Assembly: GCA_023205875.1 (NCBI GenBank)
Contig: CP060754.1
Span: forward strand, 124,001 to 188,000
Source of the DNA: Chloropicon primus
Lineage: Eukaryota; Chlorophyta; Chloropicophyceae; Chloropicales; Chloropicaceae
Direction of reading: 5' to 3'
DNA: 64,000 nucleotides
The notes under the pieces were generated by a model that searched no databases, was not told where the DNA came from, and saw nothing but the letters and a program-made list of their open reading frames with translations. The translations under genes and the position numbers were made by a program. Below, one piece after another: positions 9,470 through 21,073 of the stretch (position 1 is its first letter; the number at the start of each line of letters is the position of its first letter).

Positions 9470-10993
9470 TTACCTTTGCTTTATCCTGTGGATGTAGACT
9501 TTGGGAGAGAGCACGACGACGAGAGGAACGCCCCTCGAGAGCACAGCCTCCTTCAGGCTGGAAAAGTCCCTGGGGAGCTCGAAGCGGGCATACCCGTCTA
9601 TCTGCCTCACGAGCTCGTAGCTTGGCCGCTCGGCGTCCGCAGTGACTAAATAATCGAAGGTGTGCTCGCCCTGACACTCATCCCAAGGCGTCTTGTCATA
9701 CGTCCATGCTTCGTAGTCTTCTCCAAACCTGCTGACACCTGTCATCGCAGGAAACACGTCTATGTGCACGCTCACCTTGGCGTCCTTGGCCCCCAGCCCC
9801 ATCCTGTGAAGCTCCTCAAAAGCTTTGCCCCCTGGATAATTCATGCAGGACACCGTTGCAGCGACGTAGGTGTGGAGGAGGACCACAGCAATAATGCCGA
9901 CGGAGAGGAAGCCCAACCACAGTCTTTTCCTGCCCTTCATCTTGAACACCCTGCTCAGACCAGTAGCCGCGACCACGTTGAAGTACGGCAGAACGGGGAA
10001 TAAGAATCTGACTTCCTTGTGGGGCAGCATCGAGTAGAGCAGGACGTAGGCCAAGGCGATCAGACCAAAGGGCCTTATCCGCCTCTCGTACAGCGCTCCG
10101 ATCAGCACAAAAAACGCGCTCCCTGACAGTGCTCTGGGAAGAGCTGATGTGAAGTACCAATGAGGGGAAGAGACGCCCCACTCGGAGCTTCTGTTGTCCC
10201 CCGCTGGGTTGTTGAAAAGGAACACCTCCAGCTCTGGCCACAGCAACCTCCCCCAAAATACGGAGTCCACCGCCACCGTCAGAACAACAGAGGCGATGCT
10301 TGACACAACGCCAGTAGCCACGAGCCCCACCAGCGTCATCCTTCGCAGCAGCAGGAGAGCGACGGAGGCTGGGGCTAGCAAGAGAACCATGTCACAACGG
10401 AAGATCACGCCGGCGCAAGTCAGGTACTGAACCACCCTCCGAGCATCCCCCTTCTCGTCCCGGATGAGACTCGCCAAGGCCAGGTTCGAAGCGATGACAG
10501 CGAAAGTGTTCGGAAGGAACCGTGAGGCGTAGAACATGGTGTGGAATTGCGAAGCCTGCAGTACCCCATAGCACGCGCCGGTTCCCCTCCCGAATCTCTT
10601 TGCCACCGCCTGCTGCACTCTCACGAAGGTCCACGATGCGAACAATCCTAGAACTAAGCGGGCCGTCGCCCTTTGGAAAGAAAGTCAGCGAGTCGGAAAC
10701 GCAGATCGAGGACCATTCCCTCGTACTTACAGGTTCGCAAGCTTCGGCAGGGCGAGCGCCTCGGTGGCGTACTTGAATGGCGCCGCTGTAACCGCCGTGG
10801 CCAAAGCTCCGAGAAACGTTCTGGGCACCACTCCAGGAAACTCCTGGTGGTCATAACGTTCCAGGTCAAAGCCGTGGTAAAGCAGATCGTGGACTGCTTG
10901 CACGTTGAAGCTCTCCTCGACTTTGGTGTAGGGCGCTACCCACAGGTGGGTCAACACCGCGAGCGGGATCACCAAGGTGCAGAGGGCCTCCAT
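9470..10993 (-). CDS. ALG12: ALG12 dolichyl-P-Man:Man7GlcNAc2-PP-dolichol alpha-1,6-mannosyltransferase
   Basis: ER membrane GT22 enzyme that adds the eighth mannose of the N-glycan precursor. Two exons, 10993-10731 and 10670-9470, flank a 60-nt intron (GTAAGT...CAAAG); the join restores the frame and gives 487 residues. The start has the GT22 signature [20 protein letters not shown] with the catalytic-loop Glu pair, then [16 protein letters not shown]. Later come [20 protein letters not shown] and the lumenal [16 protein letters not shown] motif typical of ALG12. Many hydrophobic spans follow. These segments fit ALG12 better than ALG9 or PIG-B. A GA tract (11016-10995 on this strand) ends 2 nt before the ATG. 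Confidence 0.93.
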
Positions 10994-10994
10994 T

Positions 10995-11016
10995 CCTCTC
11001 TCTCTCTCTCTCTCTT
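10995..11016 (-). repeat. GA microsatellite directly before the ALG12 ATG
   Basis: CT repeat on the + strand, GA on the ALG12 coding strand, adjoining the start codon. Confidence 0.9.
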
Positions 11017-11108
11017 CTGGTTTATGGAATGGAATTTTTGCCTCGAGCTGTCAAGGAGGGCGAGCGCAGCGAGGATTGATGGATGGAAAACGAAGCAAGC
11101 AAGGTGGA

Positions 11109-12440
11109 TTAAAATGGCGAGACTTTAAGGGCAAGGCGGATCAGAACTTCCGGCACGAGCCTCCTGTTCTTCGAGCTTTTGAAGTCCGTCTCGGGCTTGA
11201 TCACGCTGAGGACGCCTTCCGAGAGCCTGTCCCCGGTCCCTCTCATGGGGTTCTCTATCAGGGGCGTCGTGTGAGTCTCCCCCTCGTAAAATATCCTGTC
11301 CACTTCCACCCCTGCCCTCTCCAGCACGTGGCCGAACTCCTCGGCATGCTCGTAAGGAATGGAGTCATCATCCTTGCCGTGAAGCAGGGTGACGGGCGGG
11401 AGGGAGTCGACCACGCTACTGTACTTGTCGGGCTCCTCCACGTAGTTGAAGATCCTGGTGGCCGGGGATATGTCCTCAAAGCAAGTCGCGCCATTCACAG
11501 ACATTATGGCGTTCAGGAGACTGAGGTGCAGGCCCCTGCTGTTGAGGTGGTCCGAGAGTCGGTCCATGTCGTACGCTCCCGAAACCCCAATGAAAGCTTT
11601 GATCTGCTGCGGGGTCCAAGACGAGGCTTTGCCTGAACCTTTGCCCCCAGCCAGGTGCAGCTTCTCGGCGCACTCTATCAGGGCAAGGGACGAGAGGTGC
11701 GCACCCGCGGACTGCCCGACAAGGCACACGTTTGTTGGGTCCCCGCCGTACTTGTGAATGTTATTGATCACCCACCCGATGCCCCGGTCCACGTCCTCCA
11801 GCATCTCTTTGATTCTGCCCTGCGGAAAGTTCCTGTAATCCAGGGAGACGACAAGAACGCCTTCCTTGGAGAGGACCTTGCCAAAGAGGGAGCCCCAAGC
11901 CTTGTAGCCGATGATCCAAGCCCCGCCAGTCACAAAAATGGTCACGGGGAGGTTGTAAGGCGCCTCGACTCCAGGAGGCAGGTACAAGTCGCACCTGTTC
12001 CTCGGGTTCGGCCCGTACACCACGCTCCTCTTGACCCGCGAGGAGAAGAAGTAGAAGAAGGCCACCTGGATGAAACCCGGCATAAGGAGCGCGGAATACA
12101 CCAAAAGCCGGAGCAACATCAGGACCCACTTTTTTCCCGGGACGAGGGCCATCTGCCGGCCGAGCTCGAGCGTGAGCTGCGCGACGATGAAAGCCTCGCT
12201 CATGAGCATGTGCAAGAAGCTTGCAGAGTACCTGGCCACCTTGGACGGGAAGAGCACGAAGTGTAGGAACTTCCGTATGTACTTGTCCTTCATGGTGAGC
12301 ATCAGGAACGCCCCGTCCCCCTCGCTCCTCGCTCTCCCCGAGCTGTTCGAGCTCGAGGTCTGCGCCGGTTCCCCCTCGGCTTCCCCGCCCCCCTCGCGCA
12401 GCACCTCGTACCCCCCCTTCTCCCTCGGTCTCCAAGTCAT
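11109..12440 (-). CDS. Isoprenylcysteine methylesterase-like alpha/beta hydrolase (ICME-like)
   Basis: Alpha/beta hydrolase of the plant ICME group, which demethylates carboxyl-methylated prenylcysteine at ER/Golgi membranes. The ATG at 12440 gives 443 residues; the frame is open further upstream but has no ATG there. Two hydrophobic segments (about residues 60-150, with LLRLLVYSALLMPGFIQVAF) precede the hydrolase domain. The oxyanion motif is FVTGGAWIIG (TGGAW in place of the usual HGGGW). The nucleophile elbow is VGQSAGAH, the acid is probably in GKDDDSIP, and the His is in GETHTTP. YGPNPRNRCDLYLP is typical of ICME proteins. It is head-to-head with the SANT gene over 330 bp. Confidence 0.82.
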   Translation of the reverse strand: MTWRPREKGGYEVLREGGGEAEGEPAQTSSSNSSGRARSEGDGAFLMLTMKDKYIRKFLHFVLFPSKVARYSASFLHMLMSEAFIVAQLTLELGRQMALVPGKKWVLMLLRLLVYSALLMPGFIQVAFFYFFSSRVKRSVVYGPNPRNRCDLYLPPGVEAPYNLPVTIFVTGGAWIIGYKAWGSLFGKVLSKEGVLVVSLDYRNFPQGRIKEMLEDVDRGIGWVINNIHKYGGDPTNVCLVGQSAGAHLSSLALIECAEKLHLAGGKGSGKASSWTPQQIKAFIGVSGAYDMDRLSDHLNSRGLHLSLLNAIMSVNGATCFEDISPATRIFNYVEEPDKYSSVVDSLPPVTLLHGKDDDSIPYEHAEEFGHVLERAGVEVDRIFYEGETHTTPLIENPMRGTGDRLSEGVLSVIKPETDFKSSKNRRLVPEVLIRLALKVSPF

Positions 12441-12772
12441 CCTCCCCCTTCTCCTCAAGTTGTACTGTGCCCCGAGGACGTTACCGTTTCCCTCCCCGTT
12501 CCCCGCCGCTCCCCTCCCCCTTCCCTCCGCCACCCCAATGAGTCTTCCTCCCTCCTTGTGCCCCTCCGTCGCTCCCTCTCGCCCCTCCCCTCGCCCCTCC
12601 CCTCCTCCCTCGTCTCTCCCTCCTTTCCCCCAGAGGGCAGCGACCAATGACTTGGTTTCAAACGCCCGTCTCGTCTTCTGTCTCGACCTCGTCGAAAACC
12701 AGAGTGGAGAGGGAGAGGGAGAGTGGCTTGGCTTTTGGGCTTGGGCTTGGTGTAGTGGTCTGCGGTGGGGGG
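12441..12772. promoter_or_regulatory. Divergent promoter, ICME-like / SANT gene
   Basis: C/T-rich spacer with no ATG-started coding frame of its own. It serves two divergent genes. On the + strand an in-frame ATG at 12647 could give a longer SANT protein. Confidence 0.5.
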
Positions 12773-13600
12773 ATGAGGGTGAAGAGGCCGAAGCCGAAGG
12801 ATGTGATGAAGTTGCCGGACGAGCTCTTCGTGCAGCCGCAACTCCTGGACCAGCTGGCGAACACGCAAGACCGAGGGGCGGTGTATTTCGGGGAGTGCGT
12901 GTACCCGCCGTGGAAGAGGCAAAGGAAGAGCGCAAAGGACGAGAAGAAGTTCAAGAGTCAGGCAGGGAAGCTCAGCGTGTCGGCCAAGCACGTGAAGGGG
13001 AGTGACGTGGTCAAGGCTCCCAAGAAGCCCTTCACGCTGGAGGAGGAGAAAATCATATTGGAAGAAAGGAGGAAAGGCAGGACCTGGGATCTGATCGCGA
13101 GAATGCTTTCGGGTCGAACCGCAGCCAAGGTCAAGAAGCACTACAATCTTCTCGTGAAGAACCGGGTGGAACCGCCCAAAGTGGTGCCGGTGGTGGCGAG
13201 GGCAAGCAAGCAGGTCACCCCGCAGGTGATCCCGCCTCCTGCGGCCTACGGCGCCGCGGCTGCCACGGTGGTACCCCTTACGAAGGAGGAGCAGGAGACG
13301 AAATTGTACAACAAGATAGTGGTCGTTCCGGACAAGTTCGACCAGAAGAAGAGGCCCCAGCTCTTCTTCGTGCTCAATTTCAACGAGGTTGTGCTCAAGT
13401 GCCACCTGATTCCTCTCCGCGAGGTCGGGGTCTTCAAGGGGGACGGAAAGACCAAGTGGATGCTGGTTCCGGAGGGGCAGGGGGAGGAGCTGGAGGATGT
13501 GCCTGCTGGCAAGTGCACGATTATCAGCTCAGAGGCCGTGAACAAGGTCCCGGATGCCGACAAGGAAGCCTGGCACATCTTGGACAGGAGGTACGAGTGA
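12773..13600 (+). CDS. SANT/Myb-like domain protein, function unknown
   Basis: 275-residue protein from the ATG at 12773; an upstream in-frame ATG at 12647 would add 42 low-complexity residues. The start is basic (MRVKRPKPKDVMKLP). A single SANT/Myb-like helix-turn-helix lies near residues 85-135 (FTLEEEKIILEERRKGRTWD then LIARMLSGRTAAKVKKHYNL), with the regular aromatic spacing of Myb repeats, so DNA or histone-tail binding is likely. A Pro/Ala-rich linker and a beta-rich C-terminal part follow (RPQLFFVLNFNEVVLKCHLI), which I do not recognise. SWC4/DMAP1 was considered, but the signature regions are not clear enough to claim it. TGTAA at 13677-13681. Confidence 0.65.
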   Translation: MRVKRPKPKDVMKLPDELFVQPQLLDQLANTQDRGAVYFGECVYPPWKRQRKSAKDEKKFKSQAGKLSVSAKHVKGSDVVKAPKKPFTLEEEKIILEERRKGRTWDLIARMLSGRTAAKVKKHYNLLVKNRVEPPKVVPVVARASKQVTPQVIPPPAAYGAAAATVVPLTKEEQETKLYNKIVVVPDKFDQKKRPQLFFVLNFNEVVLKCHLIPLREVGVFKGDGKTKWMLVPEGQGEELEDVPAGKCTIISSEAVNKVPDADKEAWHILDRRYE

Positions 13601-13737
13601 CCGCGCCCGGGGAGAAGCGCCTCGTCTTTCCCTTTCGTTTGGCTTGAGGGGAAGGTTTTCGCGCGACAATATTTGTTGTAAGTTTATTATATTTCTGTAC
13701 TGTTAACGGCGACACGGAAGCTTTCCGGTGCGAGACC

Positions 13738-15700
<1,963 letters not shown>

Positions 15701-17470
15701 ATGATGGCGTCGTGGGCTCGTCGTTTTTGCGCTCGTCGGGCTGGTGTCCTCGTCTCGAGAACTCTCGAGAAGAGCGTCGGGCTTGTGTCCTCGACGGGTC
15801 GGGGGCTGCACGGCCCTCGGGGGTCGGAGGCTCTCGCTCGGTGGGGGGTGTGCGCCGAGAAGCTCGGGGACCCCAGGGAGGGACCGCTCTTCGCGAGGGC
15901 GAGCGCGGCCGGAGCCTTGCTGCTTGGGGCGACGACCCTGGCCCTCGCGACGGAGGGGCACCCGAAGCCCCGCGTTGTGCACGCGGAAGCGGTCGCCCCC
16001 GCTCCCGGGAGGGACCTTCCCGTGTTCTCCAGGGGGGAGGTGGAGGGGCACGACACCCTCGAGAAGGGGATCTGGGTGATATGCGGGGACAAGGTTTACG
16101 ACATCACCGAGTTCGTTCAGAACCACCCCGGCGGGGCGTCGAAGATCATGCTCGCGGCTGGAAAGTCCGTGGAGCCGTTCTGGCAGATTTACCAGCAGCA
16201 CCTCGGGAACCCGGCGGTCCAGGAGATCCTCGGGGACCTGCAGATCGGGTGGCTGGACCCGAAGGACGTCGCCGGGATGGAGCTCGATCTCGATCGCAAC
16301 GACCCTTACGCCAGAGAGCCCAAGACCCACCCCGCCCTGAGCGTGCATTACGCCAAGCCAGTGAACGCTGAGATCCCTCCCTCTCTGCTGATGGACAGCT
16401 GGATCACGCCCAACGACCTGTGGTACGTGAGGCACCACCACCCCGTCCCCGTCGAGCATATCGAGGGCAGGGACAAGCTGTCCCTGGAGCTGGGAGTTTC
16501 CCTGGGGGGGTCGCACACGACCCAGGTATTGTCTCTGCAGGACTTGAAGGAAAAGTTCGAGAAGAAGAAGGTCGTGGCGACGATGCAGTGCGGCGGAAAC
16601 AGGCGAGGTGGCCTCAACGGAGTGGATGACACAAAAGGGACCTCCTGGGACGTCGGGGCCATCAGCAACGCAGAGTGGGCTGGGGTGTCGCTCCTCGAAC
16701 TCCTGAGGCACATGGGGGTGGAGGGCCCCGAGGACGCTGAGAAGAAGGGCATCAAGCACGTCCAGTTCGAGTCCCACGACGGGATGACGGCCTCCATACC
16801 CATCGAGAAGGCCCTGAATCCCTACGGGGACACCATAATCGCGTACGAAATGAACGGCGTGGACATTCCCAAGAAGAACGGGTACCCGCTGAGGGCCATC
16901 GTCCCAGGGGTCGTTGGGGTGCGGAACGTGAAGTGGCTCAAGTCGATCACCCTGAGCAGTGAAGAGGCGGAGGGCCCGTGGCAGCGGGGGATGAACTACA
17001 AGGTCTTCTCCCCCTCCGTCAAGGATCTGAATTCCGTGGACATCGCGAGCGTTCCGACCATCCAGGAGCAGCCCGTGCAGAGCGTGATCGTTTCGCCTCA
17101 AGACGGCGAGACCCTCGAGGTCGTCCCCGAGGAGGAGCTGGAGATAAAGGGCTACTCTTGGAGCGGTGGGGGGAGAGGCGTGATTAGGGTTGACGTCTCC
17201 ATTGACTCGGGAAAGAGTTGGCACACCGCGACCTTGAAAGAAGGGAGCGAGCAGAATCCGATGAGGGCCTGGGCGTGGACGTTCTGGGAGGTCAGCATCC
17301 CCGTCCCGGTGTCGCAGGGAAAGGTGGCAACAAAGGTTGACATTTGCTGCAAGGCTACAGATTACGCACACAACTGCCAGCCAGAAACGCCGGACTCCAT
17401 CTGGAACTTGCGTGGCCTCAACAACAACTCGTGGCACCACGTCAACGTCAATTTGGACGACGTCTCTTGA
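15701..17470 (+). CDS. SUOX: Sulfite oxidase with N-terminal cytochrome b5 domain, mitochondrial type
   Basis: Molybdenum enzyme that oxidises sulfite to sulfate. The ATG at 15701 gives 589 residues. It has a basic leader (MMASWARRFCARRAGVL), a hydrophobic stretch (AAGALLLGATTLALA) as in vertebrate mitochondrial SUOX, a cytochrome b5 domain with the heme-ligand motif EFVQNHPGGASKI, a hinge, and a Moco domain with the Cys ligand in MQCGGNRRGG. The dimerisation domain follows. This is the animal-type layout. Land-plant sulfite oxidase lacks the heme domain and is peroxisomal with a C-terminal SRL/SNL-type signal. Here the end is LDDVS, not a PTS1. Electron flow to cytochrome c is therefore likely. 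TGTAA at 17497-17501. Confidence 0.95.
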   Translation: MMASWARRFCARRAGVLVSRTLEKSVGLVSSTGRGLHGPRGSEALARWGVCAEKLGDPREGPLFARASAAGALLLGATTLALATEGHPKPRVVHAEAVAPAPGRDLPVFSRGEVEGHDTLEKGIWVICGDKVYDITEFVQNHPGGASKIMLAAGKSVEPFWQIYQQHLGNPAVQEILGDLQIGWLDPKDVAGMELDLDRNDPYAREPKTHPALSVHYAKPVNAEIPPSLLMDSWITPNDLWYVRHHHPVPVEHIEGRDKLSLELGVSLGGSHTTQVLSLQDLKEKFEKKKVVATMQCGGNRRGGLNGVDDTKGTSWDVGAISNAEWAGVSLLELLRHMGVEGPEDAEKKGIKHVQFESHDGMTASIPIEKALNPYGDTIIAYEMNGVDIPKKNGYPLRAIVPGVVGVRNVKWLKSITLSSEEAEGPWQRGMNYKVFSPSVKDLNSVDIASVPTIQEQPVQSVIVSPQDGETLEVVPEEELEIKGYSWSGGGRGVIRVDVSIDSGKSWHTATLKEGSEQNPMRAWAWTFWEVSIPVPVSQGKVATKVDICCKATDYAHNCQPETPDSIWNLRGLNNNSWHHVNVNLDDVS

Positions 17471-17515
17471 GATCGTCTAGCTGCTTGTTGTCTTTTTGTA
17501 AACACATTGTCAAAA

Positions 17516-18742
17516 TCACGCACTCCGCTCGTAAGGCCCCAGGCTCAGAACATTCTTGTCCAAATCGACCGAGAGATGCCCTCTCGACGTCAGGAAAGCT
17601 AGCCCAACGAATATGACGTCAAACTTGGGCGCCGCCCCGTCCCCGATCTCATCCTCGGGGGGCTGCCACAGAACGTCGATCGGCGTGCTAACTAGAAGGC
17701 AGTCCCCCCTGCAGGAGCGAGTGCTCGCCGCTACCACCAGATTCCCCCCGTCGATCGTTTGGAGCTCTATCGCGCACTGCGCCACTCCGAGTTGCAAGAG
17801 ACTCTTGTCCCACAACCGCTTCGACACCAGCATCCCTGTCGTGCCGGTGTCAATCACAGCGAACACGGGCCGGTCCAACGCCACCTCGTAACCATTGACC
17901 ACGAGGCTCTCCACTTTGCAAGCGTACTCGAAGGCCGGCGAGCCCATCGGGCGTAAGTCGACCAGCGGGATTCGGCTGCCCACATCTCCCCCCCCCTGCT
18001 CGTCCCAGGCCGCCCGCCCCAGCGTGAACTTTGAGCTCAAGAAATCCACGGTGAAGGACGTGAAGGGCGTCTGAGACAGGAGCGAGGGCCGAATGCCCTT
18101 GGAAACATCCCGAACCAGTCCGAACATCGGGGCGAAGTTCCCTGGAGCGCTGCCCACGCGCTCCCCGAACCCCTCGCTCGCGCCGAACGTCACGTCCTCC
18201 ATCCTCAGCTCCCCCTCCTCCCCCCTCAGCACCACGTCGCCCCTCAACCAGTCCGTCAGCCCGTCTTCCTGCAATCCGTAGACCTCGTACGTTGGACTGA
18301 ACATCCTCCGTTCCCGCCTCTCCAGGCTATCGAAGGTGGTGTCGAGGCATCCCCAAGTCTCGTCGATCTCACCGCAGGATCCGCTCACTGTCATGAAAGG
18401 CGAAGCGGTGTCCAAGACCCCACTGAATCTGATATCGTTTAGCTCCCAGTCCACGACGTACGAACCCCCTCGCCTGTCGAACCTCATGGGCATCGTCAAT
18501 ACTGCAACACTCGAGGAGGAGGTGGACTCGTCCGAGTCTGAGTCCACCTCCTCCTCGAGCATCGACGGAGCCATGCTTGTTGTGGCCACCCCTTGGATGA
18601 ACCCTCTCCTCCCCAGGAGTTCAGACATCTCATCCGGCGAGGCTCTCCCCCTTGCGTCCCTCTTCGCCCTGCACGACCCTGCGTATCCTCCCCCCCATCG
18701 CACTCGTCCAACACGACAACAACCCGCCACCACCATCACCAT
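17516..18742 (-). CDS. Pepsin-type (A1) aspartic protease-like protein
   Basis: From the ATG at 18742 the product is 408 residues. A basic, hydrophobic leader (MVMVVAGCCRVGRVRW) may be a signal or transit peptide. The two lobes are recognisable: the first active-site loop reads GVLDTASPFMTV near residue 100 and the second AVIDTGTTGMLVS with Asp near 298. The first loop has Asp-Thr-Ala where the family normally has Asp-Thr/Ser-Gly; the Asp itself is kept, so activity is possible but uncertain. The Ser/Glu-rich stretch near residues 58-75 is encoded by a perfect 20-bp DNA inverted repeat (18510-18559). It converges on sulfite oxidase with 45 bp between stops. Confidence 0.8.
   Translation of the reverse strand: MVMVVAGCCRVGRVRWGGGYAGSCRAKRDARGRASPDEMSELLGRRGFIQGVATTSMAPSMLEEEVDSDSDESTSSSSVAVLTMPMRFDRRGGSYVVDWELNDIRFSGVLDTASPFMTVSGSCGEIDETWGCLDTTFDSLERRERRMFSPTYEVYGLQEDGLTDWLRGDVVLRGEEGELRMEDVTFGASEGFGERVGSAPGNFAPMFGLVRDVSKGIRPSLLSQTPFTSFTVDFLSSKFTLGRAAWDEQGGGDVGSRIPLVDLRPMGSPAFEYACKVESLVVNGYEVALDRPVFAVIDTGTTGMLVSKRLWDKSLLQLGVAQCAIELQTIDGGNLVVAASTRSCRGDCLLVSTPIDVLWQPPEDEIGDGAAPKFDVIFVGLAFLTSRGHLSVDLDKNVLSLGPYERSA
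18510..18559. repeat. Perfect 20-bp inverted repeat inside the aspartic protease CDS
   Basis: Arms 18510-18529 (CTCGAGGAGGAGGTGGACTC) and 18540-18559 are exact reverse complements around a 10-nt loop. It encodes an acidic/serine stretch (LEEEVDSDSDESTSSSS) and would fold as a strong hairpin in the mRNA. Confidence 0.95.
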
Positions 18743-19006
18743 CGTCGTCCTCGTCCTCGCCTCCTCCGAGTGCTTGTGCAGTGCTTGTCCCCCTTGAGGA
18801 GGAAGAACTCGAGGATGATGAGGGCCTTGTGGCACTTCCTCCACTTGGTCTCCCTCTCGTCCAAGCCTCCTGTGCAGCACGTTGAAGATCTCGTTCAAGA
18901 CTTCCCTGCAGCAGCTTTGGGCCTTTTGAACGGAGAGAGAGAGCCGAGAGAGAGAGGAAGGGAGGTGGGGGTTAGGCGTGTATAGTTGGGGCTTGTTTGG
19001 GAGAGA

Positions 19007-19525
19007 ATGAGCCTTCTGAGGAGGCTGAGCGAGGTGTGGAGGGGGAACCTCTTTCACTACCGGCTGCTGAGGGCGGAGAGGCTGCGGAGTTTGGCGCTGG
19101 GTGCGACGAAGGGGGACACGGACGTGGTGGCCAGCCTCGCCCTGCGGAAGTTTTCGGGGGAGGCCGAGGCCGAGGAGGACACGGACGCCATTCACATCAC
19201 GGACGCCTGCGTCGCGCGCATCAGGGAGCTCAGGAAGGACGGAGCCGAGGGGGAGAGCAAGGACAACTTGCTGAGGGTGCGCGTGGACAGCGGAGGTTGC
19301 TCCGGCTTCCAGTACACCTTTGACATGGACACGTCGACGAAAGAGGGGGACAGGGTCTTCTCCAAGGAGGACGTGAAGATCGTCGTGGACGAGGTCTCCA
19401 TGCAGTTTCTCAAGGGGGCCACGGTGGACTACGTCGAGGAGCTGATAAAGGAGTCGTTCGAGATAACGAGCAACCCAAACGCCGAGTCGTCTTGCGGGTG
19501 CGGTAGCTCCTTCGTGCCGACCTAG
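19007..19525 (+). CDS. ISCA2: A-type iron-sulfur carrier, ISCA2-like, mitochondrial
   Basis: HesB/IscA-family protein that delivers [4Fe-4S] clusters to mitochondrial targets. The ATG at 19007 gives 172 residues: an Arg/Leu-rich presequence (MSLLRRLSEVWRGNLFHYRL) and the A-type domain starting at ITDACVARIRELRK. All three cluster-binding Cys are present, in DSGGCSGFQY and in the C-terminal SSCGCGSSF. A-type carriers of the ISCA2 type have the spacing seen here; ISCA1 is the alternative. A GA-rich leader (about 18930-18960) precedes the ATG. Confidence 0.9.
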   Translation: MSLLRRLSEVWRGNLFHYRLLRAERLRSLALGATKGDTDVVASLALRKFSGEAEAEEDTDAIHITDACVARIRELRKDGAEGESKDNLLRVRVDSGGCSGFQYTFDMDTSTKEGDRVFSKEDVKIVVDEVSMQFLKGATVDYVEELIKESFEITSNPNAESSCGCGSSFVPT

Positions 19526-19621
19526 AGGAGGAGTCAGGGCCCTTGCCCCTTATTATAAAACATTTCTTTGGTCTGTTGAACATTCTGTATTATGGCATAT
19601 TTTGTGTACATACAACTCCCC

Positions 19622-20664
19622 TCACATCCTGAGCCTCAACCTCTCCTCGTTCGTGCAAGCCTGGTCCCTCTGCACGGGCACGAACCACAGCAGCTTCGAG
19701 GTTCCGAAGACCTCCTCGAAGTTCTTCTTGACCCCTTTGTCGTAGGGCCACGGCTTGATCCTTTCCTTTTCGAACATCTCGATCGTGGTGCAGTTCGCGG
19801 CGATGAGCTTCAAGTGCATCACGATAAACCCGAACAAGCTCAGGCAGAAGGCGAGGTCCACCACGAAAGCCATGAAGGACACCGCGAGCTGAGCGGGGTT
19901 GCTCCCCTTGTCCGCGTTCCTCTCCCCCTTGAAGAACTCGGAAAAGTACGGAAGGAGCGCAAGGACGCTGAGGAGGCTCAGCAAAAACGTGTGCCAGAGG
20001 AACAAGAAAAAGAACTTGTAGTTCCTCTCCCCCACGCAGTTCATCACCCAAACGCAGTGATGGTCCATCTTCAGCACGCACCTGCCACAAATGGAGCAAT
20101 GGTGGGTCCTCTCGGGCTTCCACTTCTGGCACTTTCTGCAGAACCGCGGCCTCCTCGGGTCGGACTTGTCGCTCATAGCTTCGGGGTTCTCCTCCGGGTC
20201 AACGTCTGGCCTGAAGTCGTCCGGAACGTGGCCGGGGCAAGTCAGAATCGCCGCGAAGTAGCTCCAAAGCATCAGAGCAGCCTGTTTCGGAGGAAAGAAA
20301 GAGAACGAGGAACGCACCGTCAGCGCTTTTGCACCTTCGCGTGAAGCAGTATTCGAAGAAGCAACTCACCAGGACGTGGAAGCTCGCCACAACGAAGATT
20401 GCGGCCACTTCCTTGACGGGGGAAATGTTCTGGTCGAACATCGCCGGCCCGTAGATCGTCACGACTATGGGATAGTACGACAGTGCGACCAGACCGAGGA
20501 CGACCAGAATCATGACATTCCCCAAGAGCCTCAGGCACTTGCAAAATTGAAACACCTGTGTGTGAGATCAACGAAGAAAGGATCGCACCGTCAGAGTTGG
20601 TTCGCGCGTCACGGCAGCCCCGAGGGCAGCCTCTTCGACTTACGTTGCAGTCGCTCCCCGCCAT
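19622..20664 (-). CDS. DHHC-type protein S-palmitoyltransferase
   Basis: Integral membrane zDHHC acyltransferase. Three exons: 20664-20644, 20555-20370 and 20281-19622. Both introns (88 nt each) have GT-AG ends (GTAAGT...CACAG and GTGAGT...AACAG), and all joins are phase 0. Product: 288 residues. Two spans precede the cysteine-rich domain ([20 protein letters not shown], then [17 protein letters not shown]) with an intact DHHC and its zinc ligands; two spans follow. The first exon is only seven codons but begins at a good ATG with a strong donor. Substrates cannot be read from sequence. It converges on ISCA2. Confidence 0.92.
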
Positions 20665-21073
20665 CCTTCTCTCTGTCTGTCTGTCTGTCCGTCTCTTTCT
20701 CTGTCCTCCTGTCTCCTTCGTTCAGGTGGGTTCGCTGCTGGATGTCAGCCCCGTGCGTTTTCTTTCCTTTCCTTTCCTTTCCTTTCCTTTCCTGCCGTGC
20801 GTCTCCCTCGGTGGTGCCCGGTGGTGTCCGGTGGGTCCTTCAGCCCCCCTCTCCGTCAGTCCGCCCCTCCCCCTCCCCTTACCTCTTCATCCTCCCCCTC
20901 AAACTCGAGTTCCTGTTCCTCCCTCCGTCTGGGCTGTCTCCGGTGGGTCCTTCAGCCCCCCTCTCCAGAAGACAAAACGACAGAGCGGGGGCGGGAGAAA
21001 CGAGGTGCGGCTTGTGTTGCTGCTTGTGTTGGTTGGAGAGAGAGAGAGAGAGAGAGGGGAAGTTTGGGGAGGG
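20665..21073. other. Divergent promoter, DHHC gene / Gag1-like gene, with short tandem repeats
   Basis: Contains a CTGT repeat (about 20670-20695), five or more TTTCC units (about 20762-20795), C-rich stretches and a short duplicated phrase (GGTGGGTCCTTCAGCCCCCC at about 20838 and 20943). It ends in a GA microsatellite (21037-21056) before the next ATG. No supported gene. Confidence 0.6.
21037..21056 (+). repeat. GA microsatellite before Gag1-like gene
   Basis: GA repeat on the coding strand, ending 17 nt before the ATG at 21074. Confidence 0.9.

Noticed and set aside
11655-12266. Frames opposite the ICME-like gene
   Set aside because: Antisense shadows without motifs.
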